Below, one piece after another: positions 1 through 7,172 of a DNA stretch of 57,641 nt (positions are counted from its first letter, which is position 1; every line of letters starts with the position of its first letter). The position numbers were made by a program, and so were the translations under genes. Source of the DNA: Planctomycetaceae bacterium (lineage in GTDB: Bacteria > Planctomycetota > Planctomycetia > Pirellulales > Pirellulaceae); contig PBSM01000144.1 in NCBI GenBank assembly GCA_002726245.1, positions 1 through 57,641 on the forward strand, written 5' to 3'. The notes beneath the pieces were generated by a model. That model did no database searches. It was not told where the DNA came from and worked only from the letters and a program-made list of their open reading frames with translations.

Positions 1-22
1 CACCATGTCGTTTCTTAGGCAT
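1..22 (-). CDS. IS3-like transposase OrfA, first 7 codons only
   Basis: The ATG at 22-20 (minus strand) opens M-P-K-K-R-H-G and continues beyond the window. This matches the conserved start of OrfA proteins of many IS3-family elements, which bind the element ends and are joined to the OrfB integrase by frameshifting. Only seven residues are visible. The call rests on them plus the terminal-repeat-like sequence 75 bases upstream. Confidence 0.45.
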
Positions 23-99
23 CTAAACAATCCTTTCCCGGCCGTCGGCCGGAGAGGATTCTCTCACTTAACATGGATCAAGTTTAGGGGAGGAGGTCA
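1..99 (-). mobile_element. End of an IS3-like element running off the left edge
   Basis: Read on the minus strand, the sequence from position 99 starts TGACCTCCTCCCCTAAACTT, which looks like an IS3-family terminal repeat (these begin with TG). About 75 bases further in, an open reading frame starts MPKKRHG, the typical beginning of the IS3 OrfA helix-turn-helix protein. The boundary at about 99 falls exactly where the neighbouring IS110 transposase frame breaks off, so the IS3-like element probably inserted into IS110. The other end and the rest of the transposase lie outside the window, so target duplication cannot be checked. Confidence 0.6.
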
Positions 100-408
100 A
101 TAGATGCCGGTCATCTCCACCGCCGCGATCGAATCGGTTAGTCCTTCCGTCCTGCACGCCTCGGTGACGCGTTGCGTCATCACACGCAATCCGCCTGCGG
201 TATGTTCGACGGAAGTCGGTTCGATGATGACCTTACCGTAGAAGTCACACAGCATCCATTTGGATCGTCGTTTGGCGCAATCGACGGCGATGATGCCGAA
301 GTGTTCTGGCCCGACCGCTTGCACGCGTTCTTGAATTTTGCCGGTGGGCTTGCCAATGAATCGTTTCTTCGGGCCCGTGGATTTCCGTTTCTTGCTTCCA
401 GTAACCAT
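97..408 (-). pseudogene. IS110-family transposase, N-terminal fragment
   Basis: The 103-residue frame starts at an ATG with a good Shine-Dalgarno (AGGAG, 8 bases upstream). It contains the first part of the DEDD catalytic domain: the first Asp in IIAVDCAKRR (about residue 43) and a Glu in AAVEMTGIY (about residue 98). Intact IS110 transposases have roughly 300-400 residues and continue after this motif with the rest of the DEDD domain and a C-terminal Tnp_20 domain. Here a stop follows TGIY directly, at the point where the IS3-like end begins. The gene is therefore truncated by insertion and should be inactive. Confidence 0.75.
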
Positions 409-438
409 TCGAAAATCTCCTGCTTGAAGGTGGGGCAA

Positions 439-1377
439 ATGCACATGCCACTTCGCGGCGCACTCCAACTGGTCGGCATGTCTCGTACGCGCTACCACGC
501 ATGGCTTGGGAAACAGGAATGCGGGCTTGATGACCAGCCGTGTTGTCCAAAGAGCTCTCCCCAACAACTTACTCGTGACGAAAGTCTGGCCATCAGAGAC
601 ATGGTCACCGCAGACGAATACCGCCATGTACGCACCGGAACCCTGGCACGCCTGGCTCAACGACTCGGCAAAGTCTTCGCCTCACCAACAACGTGGTATC
701 GACTGGTCCGTGCCCACAACTGGCGTCGGCCACGACAGCGTGTTCATCCAGCGAAGCCAACAGTTGGCATCAGGGCCACACGGCCCAACGAGATCTGGCA
801 TGTAGACACCACGCTCATCCGACTGCTCGACGGCAGCAAAGCCTACCTGCATGCGGTCATCGACAACTTCTCACGCAGGGTCCTGGCGTGGAGAGTCAAT
901 GACTCATTCATGCCCGCAGTCACAGCGGAACTGCTGATTGAAGCTGCTCGAGACGTCAGGGATGCCACGCCACAGCTGCTCGTGGACGGCGGAGTCGAGA
1001 ATTACAACAGTGCTGTCGATAAGCTCGTTGACTCAGGGCTACTGAAACGTATTCTGGCTCAAACTGAGATCCGTTACTCCAACTCTCTGATTGAATCGTG
1101 GTGGCGAGTCCTCAAGCACCAGTGGCTGTATCTGAACACTTTGGACACGGTGGCCAGTGCGGAGAAGCTGGTCGGGTTCTACGTTGAGCAGCACAACAAG
1201 CACCTGCCACATTCGGCCTTCAAGGGGCAGACACCAGACGAAATGTACTTCGGAACGGGAGACGACATTCCGAAGAAACTGAAAACATCGAAGGTTCGGG
1301 CGAGGGAGCTGCGACTGAAGTCGAATCGGGAACGCAACTGCCACGTGTGTGTGCTGCCGGCGCCGGCGAACTGCTGA
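439..1377 (+). CDS. rve-type (DDE) transposase, probably 5'-truncated
   Basis: This is an integrase-core transposase. The three catalytic residues are visible: Asp in IWHVDTT (about residue 123 from this start), Asp in LLVDGGVEN (about 183) and Glu in SLIESWWR (about 219), a D-60-D-35-E spacing. The N-terminal part (SRTRYHAW, WYRLVR) is helical and probably binds DNA. The C-terminus is complete, ending in a Cys-containing tail. The same frame stays open back to 172, but codons before about 439 are antisense to the IS110 gene and do not look like transposase. The natural N-terminus was therefore probably lost or replaced when the elements landed next to each other. The start at 439 is a guess. 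Confidence 0.75.
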   Translation: MHMPLRGALQLVGMSRTRYHAWLGKQECGLDDQPCCPKSSPQQLTRDESLAIRDMVTADEYRHVRTGTLARLAQRLGKVFASPTTWYRLVRAHNWRRPRQRVHPAKPTVGIRATRPNEIWHVDTTLIRLLDGSKAYLHAVIDNFSRRVLAWRVNDSFMPAVTAELLIEAARDVRDATPQLLVDGGVENYNSAVDKLVDSGLLKRILAQTEIRYSNSLIESWWRVLKHQWLYLNTLDTVASAEKLVGFYVEQHNKHLPHSAFKGQTPDEMYFGTGDDIPKKLKTSKVRARELRLKSNRERNCHVCVLPAPANC

Positions 1378-1599
1378 ACAGGACCCTAAGTCGGAAATAG
1401 CAAGCCGTATCCCAGAGCGGCAGCGCACCCTTCGACCAAGGCCGCTTTTCCAGCTCACGCGGCGAGTCGAACAATGCAGTCGAACAATGCAGTCGATCCA
1501 CATTTGGATGAAGAAAAGGGATAAGTCCAATTGTTGACGAGTAGTGCAGTAGGGTCAATCGTTCTAGATCATGCCGAGAACAGTAAGTGTAGCACGAGC
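1378..1599. other. Intergenic region after the transposase
   Basis: No convincing gene is visible. It contains a short tandem repeat (GAACAATGCAGTC twice, about 1469-1497). The right end of the transposable element probably lies here but could not be placed. Confidence 0.3.
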
Positions 1600-2772
1600 C
1601 TAAGCGAGCCACAAATCAATTAGACGCGGAGCGGCTCGAACAGTTCCCCAGGCTAGCAAGCCGACGACGGCGATGCTCAGCAAGATCACAATCGCCAGTT
1701 CGGCAAATTGGATCCGGAGCATCGTCCAGCGGCTACAGCCGAGCTTAAACATCGTTCCCATCTCGCGTTGCCGCAGCCGTAGGGAAAGGAGTGTGACGAG
1801 CGTCACTAGCAAAACCGCCGCGATCGCAAAGAGCAGCGTCGCGGAATCGAAGAAGCGACGCACGCGGAGAACGATGTCCATCAGTTCGTGTACGACAGCG
1901 GTCGGCTGCAGAATCTGCGCGGTCGCGGCCGGAGACAAGTAACGCCCCAACAGCAGGGTCTCGGATCTCTCGTCGTTAGGCACGGCGATGATCGCGGTCA
2001 GTGGAAAGTCGTCGGGGCTGCCATGAAAGTGGAACGTGTGAACGTTCGCGTCGGTGACTTCCGTATGCTGAGGCAAGTTCGCCCGTGATGCCTTGTGAGT
2101 ATGGTCGCTGTCGGATGAATCGGACTCTCGCTCCTCGGCGAAGTCGTGACCGTGACCGAGGCCTTGCATGATCCAGGTCGTCTTCAAGTCCGTGAAGATG
2201 ACGTCATCATCCGCCGTGCCCGTCCTCTTCAAGACGCCGACAACTCGCATACTCAGCGGTGACGGCCCGGCAGGGTCAAAGACGTTCTCTGATTCAGATG
2301 ACAACCGGTCGCCCGGGCCGAGTATCAGTCGTTCGGCGACAGTCGCACCGAGCAGGCAATCGCCGAGTCGTTGTAGTGGATCGCCTTTATCGAGCGCTGT
2401 CTCGCGCAGTGCATGGTAGTCGGGAGTTGTTCCGACGATCGCACTGCCGCGTGCTTTGAAACGCACGTACAACGGAATCGCCTCCGCCAACTCATCCTCG
2501 CGAACGCGATCGACGTCCGCCATCGAGATCGCTTCCGGTGTATCGCCACGGAAGTGCAAAGCGTGAAGCGTCAGCCCGAAGCGACTTCCCTTCGCGCCGA
2601 TGACGAGTGGAGTTGACCGTGCGCGAGAGATGGCTCGCTGCTGAAACTGCTTGATCACCAAGCGCGCCGCAACTGGCAGGTACATTGTTAGCGCGAGGCA
2701 AGCAACGAGAATCGAGGTTCGGCCGCGGTAGTATGCGATGTAGCGACGTGCGAGCAAGAACGTGCCGGACAT
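1600..2772 (-). CDS. ABC transporter permease, FtsX/MacB-like
   Basis: This 390-residue inner-membrane subunit of a MacB/LolCDE-type ABC system probably moves or extracts a substrate on the periplasmic side. One transmembrane helix lies near the N-terminus (about 17-40). A large extracytoplasmic domain follows, then an FtsX-type C-terminus with helices at about 310-330 and 357-377. The family usually has three C-terminal helices, so this copy is slightly short. The extracytoplasmic domain carries a His/Asp/Ser-rich stretch (GHGHDF, SDHTHK, around residues 200-235), which might bind metal. The ATG directly follows the ATPase stop codon (zero-base gap) and has a GGAGGG site, so the two are translated together. 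Confidence 0.85.
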   Translation of the reverse strand: MSGTFLLARRYIAYYRGRTSILVACLALTMYLPVAARLVIKQFQQRAISRARSTPLVIGAKGSRFGLTLHALHFRGDTPEAISMADVDRVREDELAEAIPLYVRFKARGSAIVGTTPDYHALRETALDKGDPLQRLGDCLLGATVAERLILGPGDRLSSESENVFDPAGPSPLSMRVVGVLKRTGTADDDVIFTDLKTTWIMQGLGHGHDFAEERESDSSDSDHTHKASRANLPQHTEVTDANVHTFHFHGSPDDFPLTAIIAVPNDERSETLLLGRYLSPAATAQILQPTAVVHELMDIVLRVRRFFDSATLLFAIAAVLLVTLVTLLSLRLRQREMGTMFKLGCSRWTMLRIQFAELAIVILLSIAVVGLLAWGTVRAAPRLIDLWLA

Positions 2773-3453
2773 TCACGAACCCTCCGACGTTGGCGAGGCA
2801 ACACAGAATTCGAGCATGTCGATCGTACGATCGAATCGATCGAGCAGCCGATGATCGTGCGTCACGAACAATAAGGTGCTGTCGATCTCCTCTGATCGTG
2901 TTACGAGCGTATCGAGGATGCGATCCGTCGTGTCTGGGTCGAGGCTGCCCGTTGGTTCATCCGCCAACAGAACTTGCGGAGCGGTGATTAACGCGCGGCA
3001 GATCGAGACGCGTTGTCGTTCACCGTGCGATAGCTCCTTCGGACGGCGAGCCAGCTTATCCGAGATGTCCATCACGTCGGCGAGTTGGCTTGCCGCGGTT
3101 TGGCCGGCAGCATCATGCTTCAAGCTCCCGTTGATCAAATACGGCAACAAGATGTTCTCACGAACATTCAGATACTCGATCAACTCGAAATCCTGGAACA
3201 CGAAGCCGACGTTTGATGCTCGGAAGCTTCGACGCGCGGCGTCTGTCAATTCGTTGACCGCGATGTCGCCTACGTGAATTGATCCACGAGCCGGCAGGAA
3301 AACGCCCGCCACGAGAAGCAGCAGTGTCGTCTTGCCTGATCCGCTCAGCCCAACGATCGCCACCCTTTCACCTTGCTTGATCGAGAGCTTCGGGATTCGC
3401 AACCGAAAGCCGGTATCGCCGTAATGAAACTCAAGGTCGCTAATCTCGATCAT
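2773..3453 (-). CDS. ABC transporter ATP-binding protein, LolD/MacB-like
   Basis: This 226-residue ATPase energises the FtsX-like permease encoded directly downstream. It has Walker A GLSGSGKTT (residues 35-43), a Q-loop in VFQDFE (about 85-90), the ABC signature LSHGERQRV (141-149), Walker B VLLADEPTGSLD (161-172) and the H-loop His in VTHDH. The length and the single ABC domain match the LolD/MacB N-domain class. Its start overlaps the last 14 bases of the upstream exported-protein gene, and its stop abuts the permease start. The three genes thus form one tightly coupled unit. The substrate is unknown. Confidence 0.9.
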   Translation of the reverse strand: MIEISDLEFHYGDTGFRLRIPKLSIKQGERVAIVGLSGSGKTTLLLLVAGVFLPARGSIHVGDIAVNELTDAARRSFRASNVGFVFQDFELIEYLNVRENILLPYLINGSLKHDAAGQTAASQLADVMDISDKLARRPKELSHGERQRVSICRALITAPQVLLADEPTGSLDPDTTDRILDTLVTRSEEIDSTLLFVTHDHRLLDRFDRTIDMLEFCVASPTSEGS

Positions 3454-5038
3454 AGCCGCGGATGCTCGTTTCGAAGCTGACTCGCTTCTCGCTCAGGAGT
3501 TCAACGCCCTTCAGCTTCCAGGCGTCTTCGATACGCTGGATCGTCAGAGTTGCTTCATAGTCCTTGACGCGTTTATGAACGTGCCCCCAGTGCTCGACCG
3601 TACCAGCGACTCGCCAAGTCACGTCGAAGGTGGAAGCCGACTTGCGCGAGGGCAACACCTTGACGACTTCAACGCCCGTAACATGCGAGAGCGCACCGCC
3701 CTGCTCGGCCATCAGCAACGAACGCTTTGTCTGCAAGTAAAGGTCTCTCAATAGATCGCCTTCGACACTCGTCGCCAGCGCATCGTAGACATCACCGTCG
3801 TCGCGGAAATCAAAAGCCCGGTAGACGTTGGTTAGAAGACGCTTCGCGACATCCGTCGCGGCCTTCACGCCCAACGAAGCCGATAACGAAGGTACAGCAA
3901 GGACGTTCGCGCTGATTAACTTACCTGCCCACTCAAACGTTGGTTCGGCAACGCGAAAAGTCTGCTCGCTGGGAGCGTCGTTGCCAACCAGCACGATCGT
4001 GCGCAGAAACGGAGCGTATTCGCTAAATGCTTTCCACTGTATCACCACCTGCCGCGGTGTAACTCGACTTGGATACGACAGGATGACGCCAGCGCGAGCT
4101 TGATGAACGCTCACCCGCCGAGGTTCCGCGTTCAAGGCGAAGTCGTTAATGTCGAGCCCGAAGAAGTTCAAGCGAGTCAGCTTGGCCGACACAGGCTGTC
4201 CATTGATCGAAACGGGACTCTGCTCGCGGAAGAAGCGTTTGATGTCCTTGCGCGCTACCGCTTGTTCTTCGACTTCCAAGAAGTCAGGATTCTTGCGACG
4301 AATCGGCAGCCATTGCTCCAGCGTCAGCAAAGGAATCAAGACCTCGTGCCGCACCTCGAAGCGCGTGATGTAGAGGAACGAATACAAACCGCCGTAGGTC
4401 GCGATTCCAAGGCGTTCCTGCACTTGTTCGTCACGCATTTTTCGCAGATCACGCAGGCTGCGTGGAGCACGAGTCGGAGGGTTGTCCCAATCGAATTTCA
4501 CCGAGTGTGGACGGCCGAGTGTTAGTTGCGTGGGACGTTCCATGAGGATTCCATTCTGCAACAACATCAGGTCCATCACGGCCGGCAGCACAGCATCAGG
4601 GCCACCGAAAGTTTGCGTGAGCGTGAGGAATGATTGGGGCTGCGAGATTGGAAAGCTGATCGCATAGTTCACCGACTTCTTCATTAACTCGGTCTGCCGA
4701 ACGCCACCAGCCTCAATCTTGCTTGTATCGAGTTCCTCGATCTTGCCCTTCAACGCTTCACCGTTCGCATCGCGGAGCGTGAAGTAGTCCATCACGAACT
4801 GTTCGTGCTTCTTCGCGGCGCTTCGCAGGTCTTCTGCTGAGTACTGATAATCGCCGCCCGCTTTCAGTTCGTGATACAGCACAAGATCCTCCAGCATGAT
4901 CTGGAGATCAGCGACGATGCGATCTCGCTTGACATCGACAATCGCGGAACTGAGCGAAATGGGATGGGCGAGACTCGTGCCGCTGAGTCCGCAGCAGAGA
5001 GCGGCGAGCAGACAGGTTCGGGCAATGTTCCTCCTCAC
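3440..5038 (-). CDS. Exported protein of unknown function, partner of an ABC exporter
   Basis: I do not recognise a named family. The 532-residue protein begins with a classic signal peptide: MRRNIAR, a hydrophobic core LLAALCCGL, then a cleavage-like TSLAHP. The mature protein starts HPISLSSAIVDVKRDRI, which vaguely recalls the extracytoplasmic part of HupE/UreJ-like proteins. Later parts are mixed alpha/beta without visible transmembrane helices. The GTG at 5038 is chosen because the frame upstream runs through palindromic repeats that are not coding. The gene overlaps the ABC ATPase gene by 14 bases, so the product probably works with that transporter in the periplasm. Confidence 0.7.
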   Translation of the reverse strand: MRRNIARTCLLAALCCGLSGTSLAHPISLSSAIVDVKRDRIVADLQIMLEDLVLYHELKAGGDYQYSAEDLRSAAKKHEQFVMDYFTLRDANGEALKGKIEELDTSKIEAGGVRQTELMKKSVNYAISFPISQPQSFLTLTQTFGGPDAVLPAVMDLMLLQNGILMERPTQLTLGRPHSVKFDWDNPPTRAPRSLRDLRKMRDEQVQERLGIATYGGLYSFLYITRFEVRHEVLIPLLTLEQWLPIRRKNPDFLEVEEQAVARKDIKRFFREQSPVSINGQPVSAKLTRLNFFGLDINDFALNAEPRRVSVHQARAGVILSYPSRVTPRQVVIQWKAFSEYAPFLRTIVLVGNDAPSEQTFRVAEPTFEWAGKLISANVLAVPSLSASLGVKAATDVAKRLLTNVYRAFDFRDDGDVYDALATSVEGDLLRDLYLQTKRSLLMAEQGGALSHVTGVEVVKVLPSRKSASTFDVTWRVAGTVEHWGHVHKRVKDYEATLTIQRIEDAWKLKGVELLSEKRVSFETSIRGYDRD

Positions 5039-5045
5039 AATTGTA

Positions 5046-5250
5046 GTAGCCCCGAAGGGGCAGGAGAGGGCAATAGTCCCGAAGGGACGAGAGGATGTAG
5101 CCGGGGGTGTCAACCCCCGGAAATGATGGCGGCCTAAACTCGCCCAAGCCCCGAAGGGGCGACACTGCTGGATCGCGGCCAACAACCTGTCGCCCCTTCG
5201 GGGCTTCGTTTCGTTTTCCGGTCTATACCGTGGGCTAACGCCCACGGCTA
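5046..5250. repeat. Cluster of short perfect palindromes (five hairpins)
   Basis: This gap between the exported-protein gene and the radical SAM gene holds GCCCCGAAGGGGC (5049-5061), GTCCCGAAGGGAC (5076-5088), CCGGGGGTGTCAACCCCCGG (5101-5120), GCCCCGAAGGGGCGAC (5148-5163) with its inverse copy at 5189-5204, and CCGTGGGCTAACGCCCACGG (5228-5247). Each is a perfect hairpin with a 3- to 6-base loop. The same modules recur near 45.5 kb. No gene is visible here. Confidence 0.85.
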
Positions 5251-5342
5251 CATCCCGTCGCCGCTGAGCGGCTGAGGTGACTAGATCCTGTCGCCACCCT
5301 ACGGCTGAGACGTGGAGGATTCGGACTCGATGTGTGATCAGG

Positions 5343-6281
5343 TTACGCACAGCAGCGGCAGTCGATGGCGGGGAGGATCTTCTGAGTTAGGTTCATCTGT
5401 TGTAAGCGATCGCGACGAGCAGCACCGCACTGCTGACAGTCATAGAACTTCTCTACATCCCACAGGTCAACGAAAGCACGTCCTCGCTTCATCGCCAGGC
5501 CGGCCTCGAACGCTTCCTCCAGTGAACGGATGCTGGGCGGCGTGAATTCGCCGGCTTGTCCTAATTGTTCCATAATCCCATTCCCGTCGCGAGTCGGTAT
5601 GAGCGCACAACAAAGAACCCCAACACCAAACGCGAACTCCATCGATCGCAAGGCCCATTGAACACCTTCGCTCTCGCTGAGGAATGGCGGGCGAAGCAAG
5701 ATGAACGCGCGAGTCGCAATGTCATGCTTTGATAATACACGAACCACTTGTTCAAAGTCGTTGATCGTCATCTGTTTATTGAGTTGCTGCAGGACTTCCG
5801 GATGAGCGGTCTCTAAGCCAATTGCGACTTCCAACTCGCCAGCGATCAAGTCGCGAAATCGAAAGCAATCGTCGTTGAGCAGCTTCGGGTGATTCTCGAC
5901 GATCACAGTCTCAAAGTCACGGACGCGGTCAGCAATCGCTTCGTAGTCTTCGGGTGGAATCGCCTGATGATCGAAGAAGTTCCCGCTGTTGTAGAGCTTG
6001 ATGTGTTTCGCGGGCGGCAGCCGAGACAATGCGTAATCAATCTGATCCGGAATCGCCCCGACAGGCACACGCTCCTCGGTCGTGTTCTTCCACAGATCGC
6101 ACATCAAGCATCGGAACGGACACTCTCGATTCGTCAGGAAGATCGTCGCCACATCTTCGACGCGACCGCTCGACGAGTGTTCAGGTTCGACGAGAAAGGC
6201 ATACGGCCGACGGGCGTCAACGGCGTTCTTGGACCCGCGTGCGGTGATGATTGAATCTGTCGTCAGGCGGAGAGATTGCAT
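5343..6281 (-). CDS. Radical SAM protein of unknown function
   Basis: The 312-residue protein has the radical SAM cluster motif CPFRCLMC (C54, C58, C61), which binds a [4Fe-4S] cluster that cleaves S-adenosylmethionine. A TIM-barrel-like core follows, with GLETAHPEVLQQLNKQM as in other radical SAM enzymes that act on nucleic acid or small substrates. Extra cysteines near the C-terminus (C282, C285, C308, C310, C311) could hold an auxiliary cluster or zinc. It resembles the TIGR01210/archaeosine-synthase-like branch, but I cannot name the substrate. It starts 3 bases after the nucleotidyltransferase-fold gene, so they are probably cotranscribed. Confidence 0.85.
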   Translation of the reverse strand: MQSLRLTTDSIITARGSKNAVDARRPYAFLVEPEHSSSGRVEDVATIFLTNRECPFRCLMCDLWKNTTEERVPVGAIPDQIDYALSRLPPAKHIKLYNSGNFFDHQAIPPEDYEAIADRVRDFETVIVENHPKLLNDDCFRFRDLIAGELEVAIGLETAHPEVLQQLNKQMTINDFEQVVRVLSKHDIATRAFILLRPPFLSESEGVQWALRSMEFAFGVGVLCCALIPTRDGNGIMEQLGQAGEFTPPSIRSLEEAFEAGLAMKRGRAFVDLWDVEKFYDCQQCGAARRDRLQQMNLTQKILPAIDCRCCA

Positions 6282-6284
6282 CGG

Positions 6285-6854
6285 CTAGCCGCTGGTTTCC
6301 ATCTCGCCAACCAGTTCGTCCCACCGCGAGATGCGAAGGTCTCGGTCCCCGTAAATCGCGACCAGCTCGTCTCGAACCCAATTGCGATCCAGCTTATCGC
6401 CTTGCACGCGCAACATCTCCCTCAGATCGACGCTATCCTTCTCTCGAAAGAACATCATCTTGAAAACGCAGAGCGTCCCGGCGTCCCACACATACACTGT
6501 CTGTTCTTCCAACTGCACTGCTCTGCGACGATCGCATGCGGTCGCATAGAAGGGAATGCTTGGCAGAAATACATCGACGCGAAACCCGCCGTATTCGACT
6601 TTGCAGAAGCCGTGCTCCACAATCGAGTGATGTGCTTCGCTGGCACTAACGTCACAGCCGAGTTGCTGGAGCACCCAAACACATTCAGACGGCCTGTCGG
6701 GAGGCAGGTAAATCGTCAGATAGACATCGACCGTGCCCCAAAAGCCAAGTGCAAGCGCGCCACCCAACGAATAGTCGTGCCCTTCAGCATGCAAGCCAGC
6801 GGCAAGCTGCTTAGCCACATCGACAACATCAGTCGGTCGCTGATCGTTGGGCAT
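6285..6854 (-). CDS. Nucleotidyltransferase-fold protein (AbiEii/MNT-like)
   Basis: The 189-residue protein shows the opening of a minimal nucleotidyltransferase fold. A GGALALGF helix precedes a strand with an acidic residue (GTVDVYLTIYL), and a second acidic strand follows (GFRVDVFLPS). The usual hD[x]D motif is degenerate (D-V-Y instead of D-x-D), so catalysis is uncertain. The C-terminal part (FKMMFFREKDSVDLREML) matches the helical tail of DUF6036/AbiEii-like proteins. Its first 26 bases overlap the end of the small gene upstream, and the radical SAM gene follows after 3 bases. It could be half of a toxin-antitoxin-like pair or part of a modification operon. Confidence 0.65.
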   Translation of the reverse strand: MPNDQRPTDVVDVAKQLAAGLHAEGHDYSLGGALALGFWGTVDVYLTIYLPPDRPSECVWVLQQLGCDVSASEAHHSIVEHGFCKVEYGGFRVDVFLPSIPFYATACDRRRAVQLEEQTVYVWDAGTLCVFKMMFFREKDSVDLREMLRVQGDKLDRNWVRDELVAIYGDRDLRISRWDELVGEMETSG

Positions 6855-7107
6855 TGCGAGCGTGCTCTTTCAGGAACTGCCACGTCGATTTGGGCCAAGG
6901 CGCTGGTTGTGATGGCGGCAAGCCGCTCAGAATCTTGCTGCGCTCAAGCCTGGCCGCTGCCTGACAAGCCATCTTGATCAACTTGCCACGTTCTTCCATC
7001 GTCAACGCCCGAAGGTCTGCGAGATTATCCTTCGCCTGGATGATCGCCTCTGTTGGTAGCGCGTTGGCAGCAGTATGTGGCGGCGTGTGGTCGTCGTCTA
7101 TCGACAT
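6829..7107 (-). CDS. Small hypothetical protein upstream of the nucleotidyltransferase
   Basis: This is a 92-residue, mostly helical protein with a charged central segment (TEAIIQAKDNLADLRALTME) and a Pro-rich stretch (PPSQPAPWPKS). I do not recognise it. Its end overlaps the following nucleotidyltransferase-fold gene by 26 bases in another frame, which suggests coupled translation and a physical or regulatory link. An antitoxin-like or adaptor role is possible but not shown. Confidence 0.6.
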   Translation of the reverse strand: MSIDDDHTPPHTAANALPTEAIIQAKDNLADLRALTMEERGKLIKMACQAAARLERSKILSGLPPSQPAPWPKSTWQFLKEHARNAQRSATD

Positions 7108-7172
7108 GGGCAGGTCTCGTATTGGCGCTCACACAATTGTACAGCGCTGATGCGACCGAGTGGCGATCAAAG

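Noticed and set aside
172..438. N-terminal extension of the rve transposase frame
   Set aside because: These codons are antisense to the IS110 transposase gene and carry no transposase-like motifs; the open frame is probably chance.
5039..5350. Longer start for the exported protein gene
   Set aside because: The upstream codons lie in palindromic repeats; the signal peptide begins at the GTG at 5038.
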